Assembly: GCA_017516885.1 (NCBI GenBank)
Contig: JAFXAR010000064.1
Coordinates: 1 to 59,252 of the forward strand
DNA from: Bacteroidaceae bacterium
Lineage (GTDB): Bacteria > Bacteroidota > Bacteroidia > Bacteroidales > Bacteroidaceae
Length of the DNA: 59,252 bases
Reading direction: 5' to 3'
Under the pieces are notes generated by a model, which saw only the letters and a list, made by a program, of their open reading frames with translations, searched no databases and was not told where the DNA came from. Numbering within the stretch: position 1 is the first letter of the stretch; every line of letters starts with the position of its first letter. A program made the position numbers and the translations under genes. Shown here piece by piece: positions 18,754-28,166 of the stretch.

Positions 18754-19977
18754 ATGAAACTGAACCGTTCGGAAATATCGCGTCTGTGGCCCATAGCCAA
18801 GCGCCGCACCGGCGAAAAGCTTGTTAAGTGGGTGCAAAGGCTCTTTTCAAGCGAAAAGCTTGTGAAGAATGTCTTTAAGGCTTCGCATGGCAAGCGCGTG
18901 CTCATGTGTCATCTGCCTGAGGCTTTCTCAGGCAAGGATTTGCCAAAATTCCACTCTAACCTTACTGAGTGCATGGTTGTGGCAAGATGCTTCAACCGCC
19001 TGGGATACACGGTTGACTGTACTTCACGCGCAAAAACCGGGATAGACTATTCTCCGTATGATATCGTTTTCGGAATAAACGGAAATGCCTTTATGGGCTC
19101 GTTCAGTTCGGATGCCGGGATACGCCCGCTCCGCATTTTCTATTCTGTGGGTGCGGAGACCTGCTTCAACTACCGCGGTACTGCGCTGCGCAATGCCGAT
19201 TTCAACAGCAGGCACGGATTGTGGCTGCTTGGCTCAAACCGTTATATGCCCGGCGACCCGAGAAACTATTACGAGGCGCATTTCAGCGATGCGGTAATAT
19301 GCCTTGGCAATGAGTATGTGCATGAATGCTTCTTGAACGAGGATGAGGCACGCAGCCGCTATTCGTGGCTGCCGGCATTCTATTTCAAGGTGGCTGAACC
19401 TGCCGCAGAAAAGGATTTTGCGCGCTGCCGCAGAAGTATTCTCTGGTTCGGCAGTTCGGGACTTTTGCACAAAGGCCTTGACATTGCAATAGACTTTGCT
19501 GTGGCGCATCCTGAATTTACGCTGCATATTTGCGGAGGCAGCAGGCAGGAAAGCGCCTTCTGGAAGTGCTATTTGCCTGTTATAAAGGCTAACAGGAATA
19601 TTGTGATGCATGGATTTGTTAACATTGAATCGCAGGAGTTTGCCGATATACTTTCGCAGTGCGGAGTGTTGCTTAACCCTTCGGTGTCGGAAGGCGGCGC
19701 TGTGGCGGTGCTTAATGTTCTTGGAAACGGTGCGCTGCTGCCGGTGTGCAGCCGTGCGACAGGAGTTGACCTTGAAGGTTGCGGAGTGACAGTGGAGAAT
19801 GTGACATACAGGGCATTTGAAGAGGCTTTGCTCTCTGTTGACACTCTGCCGCTTGATGAGTTCAAGAGCATGGCATGGGGGGCGTACAGGCTCATTAGCA
19901 AGAATCATACTATTGAAAAGTATGAGGCTAATATGTTCTCTCTGCTAAAGGATATAATTGAGAATAATAAACAATAG
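18754..19977 (+). CDS. Glycosyltransferase, GT-B fold
   Basis: 407 residues. The first ~90 residues are basic with FKASHGKRVLMCHLPEAF and an N-terminal Rossmann fold. The C-terminal domain has ILWFGSSGLLHKGLDIAIDF and NPSVSEGGAVAVLNVLGNGALLPV, a GT4-like nucleotide-sugar-binding region in which the usual EGFG is replaced by EGGA. Divergent from the preceding transferase; not a tandem duplicate. Donor unknown. It precedes the YfhO-type gene by 11 bases. Confidence 0.82.
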   Translation: MKLNRSEISRLWPIAKRRTGEKLVKWVQRLFSSEKLVKNVFKASHGKRVLMCHLPEAFSGKDLPKFHSNLTECMVVARCFNRLGYTVDCTSRAKTGIDYSPYDIVFGINGNAFMGSFSSDAGIRPLRIFYSVGAETCFNYRGTALRNADFNSRHGLWLLGSNRYMPGDPRNYYEAHFSDAVICLGNEYVHECFLNEDEARSRYSWLPAFYFKVAEPAAEKDFARCRRSILWFGSSGLLHKGLDIAIDFAVAHPEFTLHICGGSRQESAFWKCYLPVIKANRNIVMHGFVNIESQEFADILSQCGVLLNPSVSEGGAVAVLNVLGNGALLPVCSRATGVDLEGCGVTVENVTYRAFEEALLSVDTLPLDEFKSMAWGAYRLISKNHTIEKYEANMFSLLKDIIENNKQ

Positions 19978-19988
19978 TATAATACAAT

Positions 19989-22634
19989 ATGGGAAATTTT
20001 AACTGGAAAGCTATTGCGCAGCACTCTGTTGCAGTGCTGGTGTTCTTGCTGTTGACACTGGTATATTTCAGTCCGGTTCTTGAGGGCAAGGATATACGTC
20101 AGGACGATGCCATTGGCTCAATGGGATGGGGCAAGGATGCGCGTGACTATCACGAAAAGAGCGGAGAATACTCTTACTGGTCGAACTCGATGTTCTCGGG
20201 AATGCCTTGCAACTACACATTCTCGCCGCAGGCGACAAATACATTTGAACCTATAGGCAATGTATTTACGCTGCATTTGTTCGGCGCTTCGCGCAGGCAT
20301 GTGGGATGTATTTTTGCCACCTTTGTAGGATGCTACATACTCTTCCTGGCATTGGGCTGCCGGCCGTGGCTCAGCGTCATAGGCTCTGTTGCCTATACGT
20401 TCTGCTCGTATAATTTCATCATTATTGGAGCTGGCCACATGAACAAGAGCCTTGTAATTGCTACAATGGCGCCTCTCATTGGCGGTATATTGCTCTGCTA
20501 TAAGCGGAAACTGCTGCTTGGCGCGCTGGTGACAATAATATTTGCCGGAATGAACATTTACTGGAGCCACCAGCAAATGAGCTACTATACACTTATCATT
20601 GCCGCAATTATTGCCATTGTCTATTTTGTATATGCCTACAGAGAGAAGTGGCTGCCCTATTATTGGAAGGCTACCGGCGTGCTTGCAGTGTCGGCGGTGC
20701 TGTCTGTTGCTCCGGCAGTGGGCATTCTTATGCCTACAGCCGACTATGCCAAGGCATCTATGCGCGGTGGCTCTGACCTTAAGGGCGAAGGGGGCGGCCT
20801 TGATGTCAATTATGCGTTCCAGTGGAGCTATGGCGTTGAGGAGACCTTGAACTTGTTTGTGCCTAATATGTACGGCGCTGCAAGCCATTATGACTTGGGT
20901 ACTGACAGCGAATACTATAAGGTGCTGTACAAGGAGGTTTATGGCAATACTGTAAGAATGATTGCTGCGGAGAACGGCGTGAGCGAGGAGGCTGCAAGAC
21001 AGGAGATAGAAAACCAGCCCCAACTCAAGCAGCAGCTAAGAAAAGGGGCTGCAGACTACGCAAGATTCTACACTCAAATTGCGCCGGCATATTGGGGCTC
21101 GCAGCTGCAGGGAACATCAGGCCCTGTGTACATGGGTGCAATTGTGTGCTTCCTCTTTGTGCTTGGAATCTTCATAGTGAAAGGTCCTGAAAAGTGGTGG
21201 CTGCTGGCGGCAACGGTATTCTCATTAGTGCTTACATGGGGATACAATCTTGCTCCAATAAACAACTTCCTGTTCGACTATATGCCAATGTACAACAAGT
21301 TCAGAGCTCCGTCACAGGCTTTGGTAATTACAACACTGACAATGTCGGTGCTTGCAGTGCTTGCTGTGAAGCGCTTCTTGGAAATGTGCTCGGCCAATGA
21401 GATAAAATTCCTCAAGAGGGACGATGAGGGCAAGGCGCTTGGCAGGGCTGTGCTCTATTCAATGGGTATCACAGGCGGAATAGCGCTCTTGGTTGCTCTT
21501 CTTGGCGGTGTGATATTCTCGTTTACTACAGAAACAGATACAGCAGTCTATTTTAGAGAACTGAGGATGTATCTTGTTGATATTCCGGGACTGCACAGCG
21601 CTCTTATTGAGAGCCGCAGGGAGATGCTTGCGAGCGATGCATGGCGTTCGCTTATGTTTGTTCTGCTGGCGGGCGGCCTTATGATGGCGTATCTCCGTTT
21701 CAGGCAGATGAAGAAGTGGATGTTTTTCGCTGCGCTTTTTGCTTTGGTGCTGATTGACATGTGGCCGGTGTGCCAGCGCTTCCTTAATGACGATATGTTC
21801 ATGGAGAAGAAAAAGACCACTGATATAAGAATTACTGAGGCCGACAAGTATATACACTCAATTGAAGGCAAGAACAAGTACAGGGTTCTTGACCTTACAA
21901 GGGGCAATATTTTCAATCAGGCGAATACGTCCTATTATCACAACTCCATAGGCGGATACAGTCCGGCAAAGCTGGCGAGGTATCAGGATGTTATAGATTC
22001 TTGCCTTATTGAAGATTACAATAATATTGTAAATTACCTGAACAGAGAACCTTATAAAAAGCACTGGAATGTGGTTTCAATGCTCAATGCCAAATATTTC
22101 ATCGCCGGCCAGCAGAAGGAGGCTGTTCTTGAGAATCCTACTGCATTCGGGCACTGCTGGCTTGTCGACAGCATTGTGTGGGTAAACGGTGCAAAGGAGG
22201 AGATTGAGGCTATTCGCAATGTTACTCCGGCAGTTGCATACATTGACAAGGAGTGGGAGGGCAAGATTGAGAATCCCGCCCAGTACAGCAACAGCGCTGC
22301 CGGCTTTATTGAACTAACCGAATACCGCAATCCCGGAAATATAATTTACAATAGTGAATGCAGCGCTCCCAAACTGGCTGTATTCTCCGAGATATACTAC
22401 AAGACCTGGAGAGCGTATATTGACGGCAAGGAGGTTGCCCCTGTGCGTGCAAACTACATATTGCGTGCGCTGCCAATTCCGGCCGGAAAGCATACAATAG
22501 AGTTCAAGTGCGTGGATGAACTCATGGAAACAAGCCATGAATGGTCGTTCTGGATGTCTATTGTTGTCTGGGTTGTTCTGGCAGGGCTTGTGGGAGTGAT
22601 TATATACAAATCCATTAAAAGCAGGCATGAGTGA
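19989..22634 (+). CDS. YfhO-family membrane protein (GT-C-like)
   Basis: 881 residues with ten or more membrane helices in the first two thirds, a periplasmic C-terminal region of about 230 residues, and a final hydrophobic helix near the end. The N-terminus (VLEGKDIRQDDAIG...SMFSGMPCNYTF) and YMPMYNKFRAPSQALVITTL match the YfhO family, widespread in Bacteroidetes and related in architecture to GT-C glycosyltransferases; B. subtilis YfhO is linked to glycosylation of lipoteichoic acid. Here it is embedded between glycosyltransferases and downstream of a flippase, consistent with periplasmic sugar transfer. The stop overlaps the next start (TGATG). Confidence 0.85.
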   Translation: MGNFNWKAIAQHSVAVLVFLLLTLVYFSPVLEGKDIRQDDAIGSMGWGKDARDYHEKSGEYSYWSNSMFSGMPCNYTFSPQATNTFEPIGNVFTLHLFGASRRHVGCIFATFVGCYILFLALGCRPWLSVIGSVAYTFCSYNFIIIGAGHMNKSLVIATMAPLIGGILLCYKRKLLLGALVTIIFAGMNIYWSHQQMSYYTLIIAAIIAIVYFVYAYREKWLPYYWKATGVLAVSAVLSVAPAVGILMPTADYAKASMRGGSDLKGEGGGLDVNYAFQWSYGVEETLNLFVPNMYGAASHYDLGTDSEYYKVLYKEVYGNTVRMIAAENGVSEEAARQEIENQPQLKQQLRKGAADYARFYTQIAPAYWGSQLQGTSGPVYMGAIVCFLFVLGIFIVKGPEKWWLLAATVFSLVLTWGYNLAPINNFLFDYMPMYNKFRAPSQALVITTLTMSVLAVLAVKRFLEMCSANEIKFLKRDDEGKALGRAVLYSMGITGGIALLVALLGGVIFSFTTETDTAVYFRELRMYLVDIPGLHSALIESRREMLASDAWRSLMFVLLAGGLMMAYLRFRQMKKWMFFAALFALVLIDMWPVCQRFLNDDMFMEKKKTTDIRITEADKYIHSIEGKNKYRVLDLTRGNIFNQANTSYYHNSIGGYSPAKLARYQDVIDSCLIEDYNNIVNYLNREPYKKHWNVVSMLNAKYFIAGQQKEAVLENPTAFGHCWLVDSIVWVNGAKEEIEAIRNVTPAVAYIDKEWEGKIENPAQYSNSAAGFIELTEYRNPGNIIYNSECSAPKLAVFSEIYYKTWRAYIDGKEVAPVRANYILRALPIPAGKHTIEFKCVDELMETSHEWSFWMSIVVWVVLAGLVGVIIYKSIKSRHE

Positions 22635-23377
22635 TGGCGCATAAACCTAAATTTTCTATAATTACAATAACCTTCAATGCTGCGGGTGTCATTGAACCCA
22701 CTCTTAAGAGCGTTCTTGAACAGACCTACAGCAACTATGAGTATCTGCTCATTGACGGCGGCTCGACTGATGGTACTGTGGAAAAGGCCAAGGCAAGCGG
22801 CATTGAGTTTGCGCACATTGTCAGCGAACGTGATAATGGGCTGTATGATGCCATGAACAAGGGAATAAAGCTCGCATCGGGCGATTATCTCTGCTTCCTC
22901 AATGCCGGCGATTCGTTCTATTCGCCGCAAACCTTGCAGACAATAGCAGACACAGCTTCCAGGGAAGAGGAACTGCCGCATGTGCTCTACGGCGAGACTG
23001 CTGAGGTTGATGAGGCCCGCAATTTTGTGCGTATGCGCAGGCTGAAAGCTCCCGATAAACTAACGTGGCGCAGCTTCAAGGACGGGATGCTTGTGTGTCA
23101 TCAGGCATTCTATGCAAGGCGTGACATCGCCCCGCTGTACGACCTAAAATACCGCCTGTCGGCCGATGTTGACTGGTGCATAAGGGTTATGAAGGCCTCG
23201 TCAAAACTTGTTAAAGTTGATGCCGTAGTTGTGAATTATCTGCAGAATGGATTATCTTTGAAGCATCACCGTGCGTCGCTTGTTGAGCGTTTCAGGATAA
23301 TGAGCAGTCACTATGGGCTGCTGCCTACTATAGGGCGGCATATTTGGTTTGTATTAAGGGCCGTAATAAAGAGATAG
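22634..23377 (+). CDS. Glycosyltransferase family 2
   Basis: 247 residues from the ATG at 22634; a GTG one codon earlier is also possible, but the ATG overlaps the YfhO stop and suits translational coupling. GT-A fold with FSIITITFNA at the start, DGGSTDGT, the metal-binding region FLNAGDSFY and a WRSFKDGMLVCHQAFY acceptor segment. Resembles colanic-acid/WcaE-type and other Bacteroidetes GT2 enzymes adding a sugar to a lipid-linked glycan. No membrane helices other than a weak hydrophobic tail. Last gene of the glycan block; pepP follows after 74 bases. Confidence 0.9.
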   Translation: MAHKPKFSIITITFNAAGVIEPTLKSVLEQTYSNYEYLLIDGGSTDGTVEKAKASGIEFAHIVSERDNGLYDAMNKGIKLASGDYLCFLNAGDSFYSPQTLQTIADTASREEELPHVLYGETAEVDEARNFVRMRRLKAPDKLTWRSFKDGMLVCHQAFYARRDIAPLYDLKYRLSADVDWCIRVMKASSKLVKVDAVVVNYLQNGLSLKHHRASLVERFRIMSSHYGLLPTIGRHIWFVLRAVIKR

Positions 23378-23389
23378 TAACATGTGTTA

Positions 23390-23408
23390 GAGATTCTTCA
23401 AGAATCTC
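23390..23408. repeat. Near-perfect palindrome between the GT2 gene and pepP
   Basis: GAGATTCTT (23390-23398) and AAGAATCTC (23400-23408) are exact inverted copies around one base. No U-run follows. The half site GAGATTCTTC is also part of the dispersed repeat seen at 9.6 kb and near 28.1 kb, so this may be a remnant of it. Confidence 0.4.
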
Positions 23409-23451
23409 AAGCATCAGCAAGTATATGATACAACAATAAAAACTTATAATT

Positions 23452-24843
23452 ATGTTTTCAAAAGAGACTTATATCGCGCGCCGCAAGGCGCTGAAGGAGC
23501 AGATGGGCAGCGGGCTGCTGCTGTTCCTTGGAAACAATCTAACCGGCATGAATTATGCCGACAACAGTTATCATTTCCGTCAGGATTCAACATTTCTCTA
23601 CTATTTCGCTTCGGATTATGAGGGGCTTGCCGCTATAATAGATGTTGATGCCGACAAGGAGATTATCTTTGGCAATGAGCTTACCATTGATGATATTGTG
23701 TGGACAGGTGTGCAGCCTACAATCAAGGAAAAGAGCGAGCGTGTGGGAATAGAGATAACCCGCCCAATGAACGAATTTGCCTCTTATATAAGGAACGCGC
23801 AGGCAAAAGGCCAGGAGATTCACTTCCTGCCTCCTTACCGCGGCGAGCATCAGGTGTGGCTTCAGGAACTGCTTGGAATCAGTCCGGCAGAACAGGCTGT
23901 AAAGTCGTCGCTCAAGTTCATTAAGGCGGTTATTGCCCAGCGTAACTACAAGAGCGCCGAGGAGATTGCACAGATTGAGGAGGCAGTGAACGTGTCGGTT
24001 GACATGCACTGTGCAGCAATGCGCGCTGTACGTCCCGGAACAACTGAGGCTGAGATTGTTGCGGTTGTCCAGGCCGAGGCGCAGAAGCATAATTTTGGAC
24101 TTTCCTTCCCTGTAATCGCCACAATAAACGGGCAGACACTTCACAATCATGCATACGGTACAGAACCTCTTAAGGAGGGGCAGATGCTTTTGCTTGATTC
24201 AGGCTGCGAGAATGCTATGCACTATGCGGGCGACCTTACTACCACAATGCCGGTTGGAACGCATTTCACAGAGCAGCAGCGTACAGTGTGCAACATATTG
24301 CGCCGCGCGCATCTTACAGCTGTGAAGAATCTTCGTCCGGGCATTGAGTACCGTGAGGTGCACAAGCTTGTGCTCACAGAGATTGCAAAGGGCATGATTG
24401 ACCTCGGACTTATGAAGGGCGACCCTGTAGAGGCTACGGTAAAGGGCGCAACATGCATGTTTATGCCTCATGGCCTTGGACACATGATGGGTCTTGACGT
24501 GCACGACATGGAGAACTTGGGCGAGGTAAATGTGGGCTACGAGGAAGGCCGTACAAAGAGTCCGCTTTTTGGCTGGAAGTCGTTGCGTCTTGCCAAGGCT
24601 CTTGAGCCGGGATTTGTGTTCACTGTAGAACCGGGAATCTACTTTATCCCCGACCTCATTGACAAATGGCGTGCCGAGAAGCAGTTCACCGACTTTATCT
24701 GCTACGACAAGCTTGAGGCGTGGAAGAGCTTCGGCGGAATGCGCGGCGAGGAGGATTATTTAGTATTTGAAGGCGGCGCGCGCCGTCTGGGCAAGTACAA
24801 GCCAATGTCGCCCGAAGAGATTGAAGCGGAGCGCAACAGCTGA
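23452..24843 (+). CDS. pepP: Xaa-Pro aminopeptidase, M24B
   Basis: 463 residues. Cytoplasmic dinuclear metallopeptidase that removes an N-terminal residue preceding proline. The first ~130 residues form the AMP_N domain (RRKALKEQMGSGLLLFLGNN, RQDSTFLYYF). The pita-bread catalytic domain holds the ligands: Asp in LLLDSGCE and HYAGDLTTTMPV, His in MPHGLGHMMGLDVHD, Glu in FTVEPGIYF and Glu in GMRGEEDYLVF. All five are present. Length is standard. It probably has its own start after a 74-base gap from the glycan genes; a long bidirectional terminator follows. Confidence 0.93.
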   Translation: MFSKETYIARRKALKEQMGSGLLLFLGNNLTGMNYADNSYHFRQDSTFLYYFASDYEGLAAIIDVDADKEIIFGNELTIDDIVWTGVQPTIKEKSERVGIEITRPMNEFASYIRNAQAKGQEIHFLPPYRGEHQVWLQELLGISPAEQAVKSSLKFIKAVIAQRNYKSAEEIAQIEEAVNVSVDMHCAAMRAVRPGTTEAEIVAVVQAEAQKHNFGLSFPVIATINGQTLHNHAYGTEPLKEGQMLLLDSGCENAMHYAGDLTTTMPVGTHFTEQQRTVCNILRRAHLTAVKNLRPGIEYREVHKLVLTEIAKGMIDLGLMKGDPVEATVKGATCMFMPHGLGHMMGLDVHDMENLGEVNVGYEEGRTKSPLFGWKSLRLAKALEPGFVFTVEPGIYFIPDLIDKWRAEKQFTDFICYDKLEAWKSFGGMRGEEDYLVFEGGARRLGKYKPMSPEEIEAERNS

Positions 24844-24850
24844 TGTATAT

Positions 24851-24890
24851 AAAAAGAAAAATTGAGACGCATGTCTCAATTTTTCTTTTT
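24851..24890. terminator. Bidirectional terminator between pepP and a small ORF
   Basis: A perfect 18-bp stem, 24851-24868 with 24873-24890, loop GCAT. One arm starts with A5 and the other ends with T5, so it can terminate in both directions: pepP from the left and the small minus-strand ORF from the right, whose stop codon overlaps it. Confidence 0.85.
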
Positions 24891-25062
24891 AGTCACCTAC
24901 CCCCTCAAGATGCCTGAAGCGGTTGACGAACCTCCGCCGCTTTTTGCGTGTGCTGATGTTGGGGTGGTAATTACTTGCATATTTCCTGCGGCGTAGTTTT
25001 ATGACTGCCTTTGCTAGGAATGCTAAAATCAGAACTCCAATTATTATAATCCATATAATCAT
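24889..25062 (-). CDS. Small membrane protein, 57 residues, unknown
   Basis: A 57-codon ORF read on the minus strand from ATG at 25062 to TAA at 24889. It opens with a 20-residue hydrophobic helix (MIIWIIIIGVLILAFLAK), then has a very basic cytoplasmic tail (KLRRRKY, TRKKRRRF, NRFRHLEG). Helix plus positively charged tail is a normal single-pass small-protein layout and is unlikely to arise by chance in both parts. It ends exactly at a bidirectional terminator, which supports its being expressed. No family recognised. Upstream promoter not fixed. Confidence 0.6.
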   Translation of the reverse strand: MIIWIIIIGVLILAFLAKAVIKLRRRKYASNYHPNISTRKKRRRFVNRFRHLEGVGD

Positions 25063-25398
25063 AATTTCAGGGGTTTGAGAAACTGTTTGAATTTATATCG
25101 CCAAATTTTTTATGTAGCAAAAATGGCGAAACAAACAATACGGCCTCAATAAGAACAATGTTTTTTAGAAATTCAAACAGCTCCTGAGATTAGTAATTCG
25201 CCTGCAAAGTAGCAAAAAGATTCAACAGCGCAAATTAACTCTCCTTCTTTTTGTTTTTTTTAACTAAAAACAGTGAAAGGTTATTTTCCGCGGAGTGCAT
25301 ATTGTTAATATCTTTTTTCCTCTTTAACATTGTAGTTTGCATATATTGTTTATTTTTGCCTACCTTTCGTGTTCCGGAAACAAAAATTCAACAGATAT
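25063..25398. promoter_or_regulatory. Intergenic region before nrdD with an inverted repeat
   Basis: 336 bases between the small ORF and nrdD. CTGTTTGAATTT (25083-25094) and AAATTCAAACAG (25169-25180) are perfect 12-bp inverted copies 74 bases apart. Near nrdD, TTG (25330-25332 region), 18 bases and TATTTTTG (25351-25358) form a plausible Bacteroidetes promoter 40 bases before the start. No tRNA or riboswitch recognised; an NrdR box could not be identified. Confidence 0.4.
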
Positions 25399-27606
25399 AT
25401 GATTCAGACAGTTGTAAAGCGCGACGGACGCATTGTCGGCTTTAATGAAGAGAAAATTATTACGGCTATCCGTAAGGCTATGCTCCACACCGACAAGGGT
25501 GAGGATATGTCGCTTATCCGTCAGATTACTGACCACATTTCGTTCCGCGGCGATGCGCAGATGACCGTGGAGGCAATACAGGACATGGTTGAGCTTGAGC
25601 TCATGAAGAGCAGCCGCAAGGACGTTGCTCAAAAGTACATTGCCTATCGCAACCAGCGCCGTATTGCGCGCAAGGCAAAAACCCGCGACATTTTCCAGGA
25701 AATCATTAACATCCAGTCCAATGATGTTACCCGCGAGAATGCGAACATGAACGCCGATACTCCTGCGGGCATGATGATGAAGTTCGCCAGCGAGACAACA
25801 AAGCCTTTCGTTGATGACTTTCTGCTGAGCGAGGAGGTTGTTGATGCTGTTCATAACAACTATCTGCATATACACGACAAGGACTATTATCCAACAAAGA
25901 GCCTTACATGCTGCCAGCATCCGCTTGACCATATTCTAAAGAACGGTTTCAATGCCGGCCATGGCGAGTCGCGCCCAGCAAAGCGCATTGAGACAGCAAG
26001 CATAATTGCGTGCATCTCAATGGAGACCGCGCAGAATGAGATGCACGGAGGCCAGGCAATCCCGGCTTTTGACTTCTATCTTGCGCCATACGTTCGCGCA
26101 AGCTTCATTGAGGAGATTAAGGCAATAGAGGAGCTTACCGGTGCCGACTACTCGCATCTTTATAACAAGGAGATTGAGGACTATGAGCAGCGTCCGCTCG
26201 ACTTTCTCAGTGGCGAGGAGCGCATTATGCAGCATGCAATGAACAAGACTGTTGCCCGCGTACACCAGGCAATGGAGGCTTTTATCCACAATATGAACAC
26301 CATCCACTCGCGCGGCGGCAACCAGGTTGTGTTCAGTTCCATAAACTATGGCACTGACACTTCGGCCGAGGGACGCTGCATAATACGCGAGCTTCTTAAC
26401 AGCACCTACCGCGGTGTAGGCAATGGCGAGACTGCAATATTCCCAATACAGATATGGAAAAAGAAGCGTGGAGTGAGCTATCTGCCGGGTGACCGCAACT
26501 ACGACCTTTACCAGCTTGCATGCAAGGTGACGGCTCGCCGCTTCTTCCCTAACTTCCTTAACCTTGACGCTACTTTCAACCAAAGTGAGGAGTGGAGAGC
26601 CGATGACCCCAACAGATACATGCACGAGGTTGCCACTATGGGCTGCCGCACCCGCGTTTATGAGAACCGTTTCGGGCAAAAGACCTCTGTAGGCCGCGGT
26701 AATCTCTCGTTCTCTACAATAAATATTGTGCGCCTGGCAATAGAGTGCATGGACATTGCAAACAAGGAGGAACGCATTGCGCTCTTCTTTGCAAAGCTTG
26801 ACGGACTGCTTGATGTAACCGCTCGCCAGCTGCACGACCGCATGGAATTCCAGAAGAGTGCCTACGCCAAACAGTTCCCGCTGCTTATGTCCGCACTTTG
26901 GATTGGCAGTGAAAAACTGAACCCGAATGATAATATTTCATCAGTAATCAACCAAGGCACATTGGGCATTGGATTCATAGGCCTTGCTGAGTGTCTGGTG
27001 GCGCTTGTTGGCAAGCATCATGGCGAGAGCAAGGAGGCTCAGGAGCTGGGCCTGCGCATAATCACATATATGCGCGACCGTGCCAACAGTTTCTCGGAGC
27101 AGTATCAGCACAACTACAGTATCCTTGCAACACCGGCCGAAGGCCTTTCGGGACGCTTTACTCGCGGCGACCGCAAGCGATTTGGTGTTCTTGCGGGTAT
27201 AACAGACCGCGACTACTACACCAACAGCAACCATGTTCCTGTCTACTACAAGTGCAGCGCGCTTCACAAGGCTAAGGTTGAAGCCCCTTACCACGACCTT
27301 ACCCGCGGCGGCCACATTTTCTATGTAGAGATTGACGGCGATGCTACACATAACCCTGAGGCCATCATGCGCGTAGTTGACATGATGGACAAGTACAACA
27401 TTGGCTACGGCTCAGTTAACCATAACCGCAACCGTTGCCTTGACTGCGGTTATGAGAACTCGGCAAAAGATCTTGAGGAGTGCCCAAAATGCGGCAGCAG
27501 GAATCTTGATAAACTGCAGCGCATAACCGGTTATCTTGTAGGCACAACTGACCGCTGGAACAAGGCAAAGCTTGCCGAACTCAATGACCGCGTAGTTCAC
27601 GAATAA
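25399..27606 (+). CDS. nrdD: Anaerobic ribonucleoside-triphosphate reductase
   Basis: 735 residues using the ATG at 25399. An upstream GTG would add ten residues, but the ATP-cone normally begins close to the start, as here (IQTVVKRDGRIVGFNEEKI). Reduces NTPs to dNTPs under anoxia. Domains: N-terminal ATP-cone (allosteric), ten-stranded barrel with active-site cysteines, and C-terminal zinc site CLDCG...CPKCG followed by the glycyl-radical loop RITGYLVGTTDRWN. Strictly oxygen-sensitive. The activase gene nrdG follows after one base, so they form an operon. Confidence 0.95.
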   Translation: MIQTVVKRDGRIVGFNEEKIITAIRKAMLHTDKGEDMSLIRQITDHISFRGDAQMTVEAIQDMVELELMKSSRKDVAQKYIAYRNQRRIARKAKTRDIFQEIINIQSNDVTRENANMNADTPAGMMMKFASETTKPFVDDFLLSEEVVDAVHNNYLHIHDKDYYPTKSLTCCQHPLDHILKNGFNAGHGESRPAKRIETASIIACISMETAQNEMHGGQAIPAFDFYLAPYVRASFIEEIKAIEELTGADYSHLYNKEIEDYEQRPLDFLSGEERIMQHAMNKTVARVHQAMEAFIHNMNTIHSRGGNQVVFSSINYGTDTSAEGRCIIRELLNSTYRGVGNGETAIFPIQIWKKKRGVSYLPGDRNYDLYQLACKVTARRFFPNFLNLDATFNQSEEWRADDPNRYMHEVATMGCRTRVYENRFGQKTSVGRGNLSFSTINIVRLAIECMDIANKEERIALFFAKLDGLLDVTARQLHDRMEFQKSAYAKQFPLLMSALWIGSEKLNPNDNISSVINQGTLGIGFIGLAECLVALVGKHHGESKEAQELGLRIITYMRDRANSFSEQYQHNYSILATPAEGLSGRFTRGDRKRFGVLAGITDRDYYTNSNHVPVYYKCSALHKAKVEAPYHDLTRGGHIFYVEIDGDATHNPEAIMRVVDMMDKYNIGYGSVNHNRNRCLDCGYENSAKDLEECPKCGSRNLDKLQRITGYLVGTTDRWNKAKLAELNDRVVHE

Positions 27607-27607
27607 C

Positions 27608-28102
27608 ATGGCAAAAATATCCATACTCGACATTGTGGAGGACACTACGGTCGATGGTCCGGGCTTCCGCACAACAATCTATTGTGCCGGTTGCCCGAAC
27701 CATTGTCCAGGGTGTCATAATCCTCAGTCATGGGATATAGGCAACGGCCACGATGTGGATATTGAGGATATTCTTGAGGTAATTCTTGCCGATCCTTTTG
27801 CCGATGTTACCTTCTCGGGTGGCGACCCCATGTTCCAGCCTGAGGGCTTCACCGCGCTCGCCATTGCCATAAGGGAGCGAAGCGGCAAGAATATTTGGTG
27901 CTATACGGGCTGTCTTTTTGAGCAGGTGCTTGAGAATCCCGCACAGCGTGCGCTGCTTGAACAGGTGGATGTGCTTGTTGACGGCCGTTTTGTTGAGGCT
28001 CTGAGGGACGAGCAGCTTCGCTTCCGCGGCAGCAGCAACCAGCGCATCATTGATGTGCCGCGCTCGCTCAAGGAGGGCAAGGCGGTGCTAATGAATATAT
28101 GA
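27608..28102 (+). CDS. nrdG: Anaerobic ribonucleotide reductase-activating protein
   Basis: 164-residue radical SAM enzyme that generates the glycyl radical on NrdD. The cluster motif CPNHCPGC (CxxxCxxC, about residues 31-38) follows DGPGFRTTIYCAGC. TFSGGDPMFQPEGF is the SAM-contacting GGE-like motif. Short length is normal for NrdG. One base separates it from nrdD. The ORF converges on the histidine kinase gene with a 64-base gap in which no terminator is visible. Confidence 0.94.
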   Translation: MAKISILDIVEDTTVDGPGFRTTIYCAGCPNHCPGCHNPQSWDIGNGHDVDIEDILEVILADPFADVTFSGGDPMFQPEGFTALAIAIRERSGKNIWCYTGCLFEQVLENPAQRALLEQVDVLVDGRFVEALRDEQLRFRGSSNQRIIDVPRSLKEGKAVLMNI

Positions 28103-28166
28103 GATTCTTCACTTGGCTCAGGAGCGTTCGTGTGGCTGAAGTGGGGGTTTCTGTGTAGTTGCCCCG

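Noticed and set aside
28103..28166. Possible terminator or repeat between nrdG and the histidine kinase
   Set aside because: GAGATTCTTCAC resembles the dispersed repeat half site, but no stem with U-run is seen and the copy is too short.
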